12,443 nucleotides of DNA from Methanosphaera sp. (GTDB lineage: Archaea; Methanobacteriota; Methanobacteria; Methanobacteriales; Methanobacteriaceae): positions 1 to 12,443 of the forward strand of contig JAJQHG010000099.1 of the NCBI GenBank assembly GCA_021199865.1, in the 5' to 3' direction. Numbering within the stretch: the first letter of the stretch is position 1; each line of letters starts with the position of its first letter. This document shows, piece by piece, positions 1-6,086 of this stretch. Under the pieces are notes generated by a model, which did not search any database, was not told the origin of the DNA, and worked only from the letters and a program-made list of their open reading frames with translations. A program made the translations under genes and the position numbers.

Positions 1-16
1 ATATTAATTAATTCAT

Positions 17-24
17 GAGGAGGT
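17..24 (+). promoter_or_regulatory. Strong ribosome binding site for the BofA-like gene
   Basis: GAGGAGGT is an almost complete match to the anti-Shine-Dalgarno sequence and is the strongest such site seen in the window. It lies 7 nt before ATT at 32, which is the only basis for choosing that start. A preceding gene could end at the overlapping TGA at 16-18, but none can be identified from so few bases. Confidence 0.6.
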
Positions 25-31
25 TAAAGAG

Positions 32-289
32 ATTCTCATAGAACTTATAACACTAGTAATTTTAGTAATTATAGTAATCCTAATATTAAGATTCCTAGCA
101 GAATATGGTGGCTTAATTATCAAGGTTATATTAAATATAATAACAGGATTTATACTATTATTCCTAGTTAATTTATTACCATTTATCTCAATACCAATTA
201 ATTGGATAAACCTGATAATAGCAGGTTTTGGTGGAGTTCTAGGAACAACACTACTTGTACTATTATCATTTATGGGTATAATTCTATAG
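32..289 (+). CDS. BofA-family small integral membrane protein, apparent ATT start
   Basis: This frame encodes about 85 residues of almost entirely hydrophobic sequence, forming two or three membrane helices. The middle and C-terminal part (GGLIIKVILNIITG, then NLLPFISIP-INWINLIIAGFGGVLGTTLLVLL) resembles the BofA/pro-sigmaK-processing-inhibitor family: a Gly-containing helix, an Asn-Leu turn, an 'IPIN' stretch and a Gly-rich last helix. In Bacillus BofA restrains an intramembrane protease. The archaeal homologues have no known role, so only the family is called. The frame is open from position 8, after TAA at 5-7, and contains no ATG, GTG or TTG before an ATG at 271. A strong ribosome site, GAGGAGGT at 17-24, points to ATT at 32 with ideal spacing. 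ATT is a rare start, so a sequence error or a start outside the window stays possible. The stop overlaps the 3' end of the convergent nnr gene by 6 bp. Confidence 0.6.
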   Translation: MLIELITLVILVIIVILILRFLAEYGGLIIKVILNIITGFILLFLVNLLPFISIPINWINLIIAGFGGVLGTTLLVLLSFMGIIL

Positions 290-1741
290 TAACTCTAATA
301 TGTTACTTGAAGTATAATTATAGCCATACTCTTTGAGTGCCATATCACCAGCAGTTGTTAGAATATATACTGCTAGATATGTTGCCTCAAATACACTATT
401 TTTTGTGGCAATAGCAGTAACTAGTCCTGCTAGTAGGTCACCTGTACCACCAACAGTCATACCCTGATTTCCACAGTCATTAAGCTTATAATCATCATGT
501 GAAGTTATTATATCAACAGAACCCTTTAAGAGTATTGTTATACTATACTGACTAGATAAACTTCTTAGTAATTCAAGCTTATCATCAAACTTTTCTGGTA
601 AACTTACTCCAAAGAATGCTTCAAACTCCCTAGCATGTGGTGTTATAACTACATTACTACCCTTAATCTTTGTTATATCAACTAGTTTTAGTCCATCAGC
701 ATCAATTACTGTTGGTTTATCTGTGGATTCTACTATCTTATTAAATAATTCTGCTGTATCCTCATCTAGTCCTGCACCAGAACCTATTAGTATAGAGTCA
801 ACCTTTGATATTAATGGTTCTATCTTACCATATGCCTCAAGTGTTAAGTGATCATCATCTGTTGGTATTACAATATATTCAGGATTATACTGTTTTATTA
901 TATCAGTAGCTCTACATGGTACAACAATATATACTAAATCAATTCCCTGTGTAAGTGCAGACTCTGCAGCAAATATTACAGCTCCTATATAGTCATAGTT
1001 AGATCCTATTATTAATATTGAACCATTATCTCCCTTATGAGTATTAGCTTTAGGAACTGTTAGTTTTAATAAGTCACCATCACCTGTATATATCTCAGAT
1101 ACCTTTGGTATTCCTATATCTAGTACTTCAACATCACCTACATACTTAGTGTTACTTAGTCCCACTTTTTTCTTGTGTAATGTTAATGTCTTGTGTGCTA
1201 TTACAGATTTATGGCTAACACTACCATTAGATGGATCAAGTCCTGATGGAACATCAATAGATAATACTTTTGCTGGTGAATTATTAATCACATCTATTGC
1301 TTTAGCTATAGGTTGTCTAATCATTCCAGAGACACCTGTACCTAGAATACCATCAAGGATAATATCACTATTATCAGGCTTAAGCTGACTAGAATCAGTG
1401 ACAAGATTTAATTTAAGATTACTATCTGCTAGACTCACTCTCTCAATTGCCTGCCAATTAATCCTAGAATCCTCATTCTTAATATCTCTAGGCCTACATA
1501 GTAGGAATAATTTAACATGATACCCATAATTTAATAGGTGTCTTGCCACAACAAATCCATCCCCACCATTACCTCCAGAACCAGAGTATATGGAGATCTT
1601 CTTACTATCAGGGTAATTACTTATAATGTAGTGTGCAATACTACTTCCAGCATTTTCCATTAAAACTATTGTTGGTATATGATTATACTCTGTATTCTTA
1701 TCAATAGCCCTCATATCAGTAGGTCTTAATTCATCCTTCAT
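284..1741 (-). CDS. nnrD/nnrE: Bifunctional NAD(P)H-hydrate epimerase / ADP-dependent NAD(P)H-hydrate dehydratase
   Basis: This 485-residue cytosolic enzyme repairs hydrated NAD(P)H. The epimerase half interconverts the R and S hydrates, and the dehydratase half restores NAD(P)H at the cost of a nucleoside triphosphate or ADP. The N-terminal YjeF_N domain (about 1-220) shows MENAG at 28-32, the loop GSGGNGGDGFVVARHL at 54-69, DGILGTG at 130-136 and SIDVPSGLDPSNG at 161-173. The C-terminal ribokinase-like domain (about 228-485) shows HKGDNGSILIIGS near 235-247, TPHAREFEAFFG at 367-378 and GNQGMTVGGTGDLLAG at 424-439, with D435 as the expected catalytic base. Length and order match the usual fusion. 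The ATG at 1741 follows a GAGTGATG ribosome site and lies 4 nt after the ftr stop, so the two genes are probably co-transcribed. No key residue appears to be missing. Confidence 0.93.
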   Translation of the reverse strand: MKDELRPTDMRAIDKNTEYNHIPTIVLMENAGSSIAHYIISNYPDSKKISIYSGSGGNGGDGFVVARHLLNYGYHVKLFLLCRPRDIKNEDSRINWQAIERVSLADSNLKLNLVTDSSQLKPDNSDIILDGILGTGVSGMIRQPIAKAIDVINNSPAKVLSIDVPSGLDPSNGSVSHKSVIAHKTLTLHKKKVGLSNTKYVGDVEVLDIGIPKVSEIYTGDGDLLKLTVPKANTHKGDNGSILIIGSNYDYIGAVIFAAESALTQGIDLVYIVVPCRATDIIKQYNPEYIVIPTDDDHLTLEAYGKIEPLISKVDSILIGSGAGLDEDTAELFNKIVESTDKPTVIDADGLKLVDITKIKGSNVVITPHAREFEAFFGVSLPEKFDDKLELLRSLSSQYSITILLKGSVDIITSHDDYKLNDCGNQGMTVGGTGDLLAGLVTAIATKNSVFEATYLAVYILTTAGDMALKEYGYNYTSSNILELL

Positions 1742-1745
1742 GTCA

Positions 1746-2618
1746 TCACTCTAATAAGTTAATTTTATATTTACCTAGACTTCCACCATAGTTACCAGCA
1801 GAAACCTTAACTACATCAGGAACAGTTTTTATTGCATTTATTGCCTTCTGTGTTGCCTCTTTTACAGCATCAAGTGTTAATCCATCGAATACTATTTCAT
1901 AAACTCCATTAACCTCACTTGGTAATTTAGTATCCTCAACAGTATCCTTTAGTGTTGGACAATATTCTTCATTTGTTGTTGCATTCATAAACTTATACTT
2001 CTTTGATCCTACCTTTGAACCAGAAGCAACTATTCCACCAGGAAATGGTGTTATCACACCACTAACTTCACTTATACTATTAACTGCAGCTTGTGCAGCA
2101 GCAAGTGCTGATTGTTGTGTTTTAGCCATGATAAAGAGGTTTCCACCAGCAACAGCATCTGTTATCCCAAAGTTTTCCTCTATTAGGAAGTCTCCACTCA
2201 TAACAGGAATCTTATACATGTCTTTGCCATACGCTTCTACCTTCTCTTGATATCCATCAGCAAAGAATGCTAGTTTATATCCAAGATTTGTTTGTTTATC
2301 AGATTCAAGTAGATTATATACTCTTGTTGTTGGTGCTGTTAGAATACATTGTCCTACACGTTCAAGTAACTGTTCTTCAAGAGCCTCTGTTTTATTCTGA
2401 CATATCATAATAGAGTATCCTGGCCTATTATCAGGTGTTCTAGATGGAGGTATATACTCATCAATTCCTGCTTCGGCTGGACAACCAATGAAGGATGTTG
2501 CAAATCCTGTTGCCTCTGTTGCGGCAATATATGCTAATTGTTTTGTTGTAGCTGTCACTAATAAGTGTGCTACTTTTGTATTGAATGCTTCTGCATATGT
2601 ATCATCAATTACAGTCAT
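1746..2618 (-). CDS. ftr: Formylmethanofuran:tetrahydromethanopterin N-formyltransferase
   Basis: Ftr transfers the formyl group between methanofuran and N5 of tetrahydromethanopterin, the second step of CO2 reduction to methane, in the cytosol. The 290 residues follow the known Methanopyrus enzyme closely: DDTYAEAF near the N terminus, then EATGFATSFIGCPAEAGID, RVGQCILTAPTTRVYN, GYKLAFFADGYQEK, SFGITDAVAGGN-like ENFGITDAVAGGNLFIMA, TPFPGGIVASGSKVGSKKYKF and the end motif VKVSAGNYGGSLGKYKI. A longer in-frame reading back to 2708 runs into the upstream gene and adds 30 residues unlike the family. The ATG at 2618, with GGAGA 7 nt upstream, gives the usual N terminus and is chosen. The gene lies between a flippase-like gene 46 bp upstream and nnr 4 bp downstream. 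No damage is seen. In Methanosphaera, which grows on methanol plus hydrogen, this step would serve biosynthesis or an idle pathway. Confidence 0.97.
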   Translation of the reverse strand: MTVIDDTYAEAFNTKVAHLLVTATTKQLAYIAATEATGFATSFIGCPAEAGIDEYIPPSRTPDNRPGYSIMICQNKTEALEEQLLERVGQCILTAPTTRVYNLLESDKQTNLGYKLAFFADGYQEKVEAYGKDMYKIPVMSGDFLIEENFGITDAVAGGNLFIMAKTQQSALAAAQAAVNSISEVSGVITPFPGGIVASGSKVGSKKYKFMNATTNEEYCPTLKDTVEDTKLPSEVNGVYEIVFDGLTLDAVKEATQKAINAIKTVPDVVKVSAGNYGGSLGKYKINLLE

Positions 2619-2633
2619 AATAAATTCTCCATA

Positions 2634-2660
2634 AAAATAATTAAAAAAAAGAAGGTTAAG
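2634..2660 (-). terminator. T-run between the flippase gene and ftr
   Basis: Read on the minus strand, the 46-bp gap holds CTTCTTTTTTTTAATTATTTTT just after the flippase stop. Such a pyrimidine/T run is the usual archaeal terminator signal. It suggests that part of the transcription from the upstream gene ends here. No clear TATA box for a separate ftr promoter fits the gap. Confidence 0.4.
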
Positions 2661-2664
2661 GATA

Positions 2665-3687
2665 TTATTTGGCAGATTCTGTTGCCTCATCAATAACTTC
2701 TGTACCAAAGTGTAGAAGTGCTATTACTCCAAGTCCAGACACTAGCCAATAAGAGATTAGTCTCTCAATAAGTGTTACAGCTGTGGATATGAATGTTGTT
2801 ACTCCAGCCATGGAGTATATGATAATCATTATACCATCAACAATTCCTACTCCTCCAGGTAGTAATGGGATCATACCTGCAAGTGTTGATAATAGGAATA
2901 CTGCTGCAACCATTGGAACAGAAACATGTACACCGAATGCTAAGAATATAACATATACTCTTAGTATTTCTAGTATCCAGTCAGCGAATGCTATTATCAT
3001 TGCCTTAATAAATACAGATTTATTCTTTAGAAGGAATGTTATATTCTCCTGGAATCCTATAAGTACCTCTATAGCTTTTTCTTCATATTTATCTAAGTCA
3101 CGTGTCATGAACCTTTTTAGTTGTCTTATTGTCCACTTAATTGTTTTAATACCTATTGTTTCATTAAAACATATGTAGAGAACAAAAACAATTAGTATTA
3201 TGAATATTATGATAGCTACAAATAGTGTAACAAGCATAGTCATGGATAAATTTATAGTGAACATTAAGTAACCCATTGCAACGAATGCTAGGACTGTGAA
3301 TGGTAATAGATCAAACATTTTATCTGCCATTACACTAGCAAATGTTGTTCTAAACTCTGAATCAGAACTTTTACTAAGTATATATGCTCTTACTGGTTCT
3401 CCACCACTACGTCCACTAGGAGTAAGGTTGTTGATAGCCAGACCAACTAGCATCATAGCAAATAGAGATATATTCTTGTGAGCTATATCTAGTGTGTCAC
3501 ATAGTATTCCCCATTTTGTAACCCATAAGCTCATAACTATAAACTGTAATATTAGTGCTATCAAGACATAACTCATATCAGCCTGTTGAAATGCTTCTAA
3601 TATTTCTTCAGGACCAATATAGAAGATCATTATAGCAAGTATTACTACACCTATCCCTAATAAGCCAATAATTCTTTTATAATTCAT
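2665..3687 (-). CDS. Flippase-like membrane protein (UPF0104 / lysylphosphatidylglycerol synthase TM-region family)
   Basis: This 340-residue integral membrane protein has about eight hydrophobic segments (roughly 6-24, 39-57, 73-88, 126-145, 149-173, 227-250, 257-290, 296-325). Family signatures are NNLTPSGRSGGEPVRAYIL at 86-104 and PLLPGGVGIVDG at 274-285. These are typical of the AglD/MprF-type flippase-like domain found in many archaea. The family is linked to lipid or lipid-linked sugar handling, but the substrate here cannot be told. A bacterial MprF synthase domain is absent. The ATG at 3687 follows a very good AAAGGAGAT ribosome site (3691-3699); the frame extends 10 codons further upstream, but that extension would include this site, so the internal ATG is preferred. 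It is the first gene of the minus-strand group containing ftr and nnr; a functional link is not evident. Confidence 0.85.
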   Translation of the reverse strand: MNYKRIIGLLGIGVVILAIMIFYIGPEEILEAFQQADMSYVLIALILQFIVMSLWVTKWGILCDTLDIAHKNISLFAMMLVGLAINNLTPSGRSGGEPVRAYILSKSSDSEFRTTFASVMADKMFDLLPFTVLAFVAMGYLMFTINLSMTMLVTLFVAIIIFIILIVFVLYICFNETIGIKTIKWTIRQLKRFMTRDLDKYEEKAIEVLIGFQENITFLLKNKSVFIKAMIIAFADWILEILRVYVIFLAFGVHVSVPMVAAVFLLSTLAGMIPLLPGGVGIVDGIMIIIYSMAGVTTFISTAVTLIERLISYWLVSGLGVIALLHFGTEVIDEATESAK

Positions 3688-3993
3688 TATATCTCCTTTG
3701 AGTAAACATGTAATCATATTTTAAAACTTAAATACATGTCTTAAAAATAAAAATTTATATCTAGTAAATATATAGGGTATTCTTATTAAAATATTTAAGT
3801 TAAATAAGATATGAATTTATAAATATAATAGAGTATTAAGTAACTAATATAATAGCATAACAAGTGTTAATGATATTATTTAAGTACTAGACAAAAAAGA
3901 ACATATAATCTAGAGAATAATAGAAAATAATATCACAAGCATACATAATAAAACATATATAGATAATAATCCACTTAATTGAAGGATAGTAAT
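3688..3993. promoter_or_regulatory. Divergent AT-rich promoter region (flippase group / trkA)
   Basis: These 306 bp contain no gene. For the minus-strand group, TATA-like elements are seen at 3751-3762 (AGATATAAATTT on the minus strand) and 3766-3777 (CCTATATATTTA). The nearer one predicts a start near 3730 and a leader of about 40 nt carrying the ribosome site. For trkA, CATATATAG at 3954-3962 and ACATATAATC at 3901-3910 are candidates. The 10-mer AATATAATAG is repeated at 3822-3831 and 3846-3855, possibly by chance in such AT-rich DNA. No riboswitch or RNA gene is recognised. Confidence 0.5.
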
Positions 3994-4674
3994 ATGATAA
4001 ATGTAATAATAGTTGGAGCTGGCAAAGTTGGTACTAGACTTGTTAATCTTTTAATGAAATATCAAGACTATAATCTTACACTTATTGATAATAAGAATAA
4101 TAAGGAAGCTCTGGATCTAAGCGAGGAGTATGAGGATAATATTACTACTATTAAGGGTGATGCTACAAATAAGCAGACTCTTGAGAAGGCAGGTATTGCA
4201 ACAGCAGATATAATAGTTATAGCTACAAGTGTTGATGAGGTAAATCTACTTGTAGGCATCATGGCACAAAATTATAATCTAAAGAAGGTTATTGCTAGAA
4301 CAAGTAACCCCCAACATATTAAGATGTTTAAAAAGCTAGGACTTAATGAAGTTGTAAGTCCAGAGATTACTACCTTCCAGGACATACTTAAACTAATTAT
4401 TGAACCAAATATTGTTAAAATGCCTGGTACTGATGATAACTATGAATTAACAGATATCACAGTTAAGTCCAGTAAATATATAGGTAAAGAAATAGGTGGT
4501 ATAAGCCCAACAAAGGACTATATAATTTTAATGTGTAAAAAAGATAATAAATACCTTATAGCACAGAATAATATCGTGTTAAAAGAGAATGATACTATCA
4601 CAATACTCACAAAGTCTAATAAGGTACAAAAGATTAAGAAAATGTTTGGTAAAAACTCTATACTACCAATATAA
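3994..4674 (+). CDS. trkA: TrkA potassium-uptake regulatory protein (two RCK domains)
   Basis: This is the 226-residue cytosolic subunit that binds NAD(H) or nucleotides and controls a TrkH-type potassium channel in the membrane. The N-terminal Rossmann domain has VIIVGAGKVG at 4-13, with the GxGxxG nucleotide loop, the acidic residue D32 at the end of the second strand (LIDNKNN), and GDAT at 55-58. The C-terminal RCK_C domain spans about 150-208, with ELTDITVKSSKYIGKEIGGI at its start. The protein is half the length of the E. coli duplicated form, which is normal in archaea. ATG at 3994 is preferred over the in-frame TTG at 3979 because AAGGA at 3982-3986 gives a 7-nt spacing and the family begins right before the VIIVGAG strand. 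No trkH gene is within the window, so its channel partner is encoded elsewhere. Confidence 0.92.
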   Translation: MINVIIVGAGKVGTRLVNLLMKYQDYNLTLIDNKNNKEALDLSEEYEDNITTIKGDATNKQTLEKAGIATADIIVIATSVDEVNLLVGIMAQNYNLKKVIARTSNPQHIKMFKKLGLNEVVSPEITTFQDILKLIIEPNIVKMPGTDDNYELTDITVKSSKYIGKEIGGISPTKDYIILMCKKDNKYLIAQNNIVLKENDTITILTKSNKVQKIKKMFGKNSILPI

Positions 4675-4697
4675 TTATTAATAAAAATAAGATAAGG

Positions 4698-4723
4698 ATT
4701 GTAATTAGGTTACTAATTACAAT
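4698..4723. terminator. Perfect 11-bp hairpin between convergent genes
   Basis: The arm ATTGTAATTAG (4698-4708), the loop GTTA (4709-4712) and the arm CTAATTACAAT (4713-4723) form a perfect stem-loop. It fills the short gap between the stop of trkA and the stop of the convergent hydrolase gene at 4724. The position suggests a bidirectional terminator or mRNA-end stabiliser. Only short T runs flank it, so its exact role is inferred. Confidence 0.55.
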
Positions 4724-5356
4724 TTATAAGCGTGAAGCTATCATTTGAGCTAGTTGTATCTGATCAGATACTGCTACTATTGCATATGGTCCATGTCCTG
4801 GCATTAACTGACTAATATTATAACCAGATAATTTATCTATAGATTTTCTCATATCAGTCCTGTTACCTGTTGGAAGATCAGTTCTACCAAAGTTACCACC
4901 AGAAAATAGTGTGTCTCCACTAATTAGTGTTGTTCCATCAAATAGACATATTCCACCAGCAGTATGTCCAGGGGTATGTATAACACTATATCCGTCTACC
5001 TCATCATTCTCCACTATAGGCTTAATATCTAGGTCTGGAACTTCCATACCAAATGATGATGCAACTGTAGCATCTACATCCTTGTTTTCTACTGATTTAA
5101 TATCCTCTGGGTGCATATAGATTTCATATCCATATGTGTCCTGTAAATATTTATCTGCACCCATATGATCAAAGTGGCAGTGTGTGTTAACTATTCTCTT
5201 AATATCATCCATTGACTTATCTGCCTCTTCTATAGATTCTATTAGGTAATCATTATGTAGGCCTGTACCTGGATCTACTAATGTATCACCAATAAGATAA
5301 CTGTTTGAATCACTTTCTTTTCCTAAAATTATTATTATATCATCAACTATATCCAT
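4724..5356 (-). CDS. Metallo-beta-lactamase-fold hydrolase (glyoxalase II-like)
   Basis: This is a 210-residue cytosolic metal-dependent hydrolase. The motif THCHFDHMGAD at 58-68 supplies H59, H61, D63 and H64. Further ligands are H131 in HTPGHTAGG, D148 in ISGDTLFSGGNFGRTD, and H188 in MPGHGP. The set is complete for a two-metal site. The 'GDTLFSGGNFGRTD' pattern is shared by hydroxyacylglutathione-hydrolase-like proteins. Archaeal members act on unknown thioesters or related esters, so no substrate is assigned. ATG at 5356 is chosen over the in-frame TTG at 5365, because an AGGGA ribosome site at 5367-5371 would be too near the TTG. This site overlaps the stop of the upstream acetyltransferase gene, which indicates co-transcription and possibly translational coupling. 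Confidence 0.88.
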   Translation of the reverse strand: MDIVDDIIIILGKESDSNSYLIGDTLVDPGTGLHNDYLIESIEEADKSMDDIKRIVNTHCHFDHMGADKYLQDTYGYEIYMHPEDIKSVENKDVDATVASSFGMEVPDLDIKPIVENDEVDGYSVIHTPGHTAGGICLFDGTTLISGDTLFSGGNFGRTDLPTGNRTDMRKSIDKLSGYNISQLMPGHGPYAIVAVSDQIQLAQMIASRL

Positions 5357-5369
5357 GTTAATCAATTCC

Positions 5370-5984
5370 CTATTTTATCTTATATTCTAGTCCATAACAT
5401 CCATAGGTTTTATTTAGTATTTTATGATAATTCTTACTACATACATTAAACCCTCTTTTTGCATAGAAGTCAAGAAGGTAATCTTTATCATATTCAACAT
5501 CAAGTATTACTCTTGTAGCATTCATCTGGCAAGCTCTCTGTTTAGCCTTTTCAACAAGTTTACTTCCAATATGATTATTACGGGCTTTAGGGTCAACATA
5601 GAGATTACCTATATAATAGTCATTACTACCAATTTGGGAGGCAAATACTTCACTTAGTATCTTATTTTGTATTACTAGTGGTAGTGATGTACATTCTGTA
5701 TCTTTAAATGCTTTATATGTAGTTATACTTGGAATATCCTGTCCTCTAAACGATAGCATTACTCCTAGAACTTCTCTAGGTGTCCTATCATCATATGCAA
5801 TCATCATATAATTTCTATGATAAGGATTAATATAGTCACTCATAAATAATCTCTCAATGGCAGTTATACTCCTGATCTTGTCGTTATAGAAGAGCCAGTT
5901 GAAGAGAAACTTATCAGTACTATAAATCCATGAGGCTATCATTTGTGTATCATCATAATCCTCTAGAGTTCTAAAATGTATCAT
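5370..5984 (-). CDS. GNAT-family N-acetyltransferase
   Basis: This 204-residue protein is likely a cytosolic acetyl-CoA-dependent acetyltransferase. The acetyl-CoA-binding motif A lies at about 126-150: IGNLYVDPKARNNHIGSKLVEKAK, a strand followed by the pyrophosphate loop and helix. The loop reads R-N-N-H-I-G instead of the usual R-x-x-G-x-G/A, so one glycine is replaced by His138. Motif B follows with RVILDVEYDKDYLLDFYAKRGFNVCSKNY at 158-186, containing the typical 'FYxKxGF' element. The N-terminal third does not resemble a family I can name, and the acceptor is unknown. The start codon at 5984 has no clear ribosome site; with a TATA-like stretch at 6018-6031 the mRNA would have a very short leader. 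It overlaps the regulatory space of the next gene. Confidence 0.8.
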   Translation of the reverse strand: MIHFRTLEDYDDTQMIASWIYSTDKFLFNWLFYNDKIRSITAIERLFMSDYINPYHRNYMMIAYDDRTPREVLGVMLSFRGQDIPSITTYKAFKDTECTSLPLVIQNKILSEVFASQIGSNDYYIGNLYVDPKARNNHIGSKLVEKAKQRACQMNATRVILDVEYDKDYLLDFYAKRGFNVCSKNYHKILNKTYGCYGLEYKIK

Positions 5985-6047
5985 AATATCTAACTAGTAC
6001 TTATTTTTATTTACAAAGATTATATTATTTACTTATCTAATACTTAG

Positions 6048-6060
6048 TATAAAATTTTTA
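6048..6060 (+). promoter_or_regulatory. Likely TATA box of polB1
   Basis: AGTATAAAATTTT holds TATAAAA about 33 nt before the ATG at 6087. A start about 25 nt downstream would leave a leader of roughly 10 nt. This agrees with the absence of a ribosome site before the ATG. Another TATA-like run at 6069-6079 is too close to the start codon to serve. Confidence 0.45.
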
Positions 6061-6086
6061 ATATTTCATTATATATATTAATCTTT

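Noticed and set aside
15..41. Short frame from ATG at 15 as a leader peptide
   Set aside because: It covers the ribosome site of the next gene, has no ribosome site of its own and would encode only eight residues.
2619..2708. A 30-residue N-terminal extension of Ftr
   Set aside because: It overlaps the upstream flippase gene, is unlike any Ftr N terminus, and the ATG at 2618 has a good ribosome site.
3822..3855. Direct repeat AATATAATAG in the trkA upstream region as an operator
   Set aside because: In DNA that is mostly A and T, a 10-mer of this composition repeats easily by chance, and no palindrome or conserved spacing supports it.
3979..3993. TTG start for TrkA
   Set aside because: The AAGGA ribosome site lies after this TTG and serves the ATG at 3994, and the family starts at that ATG.
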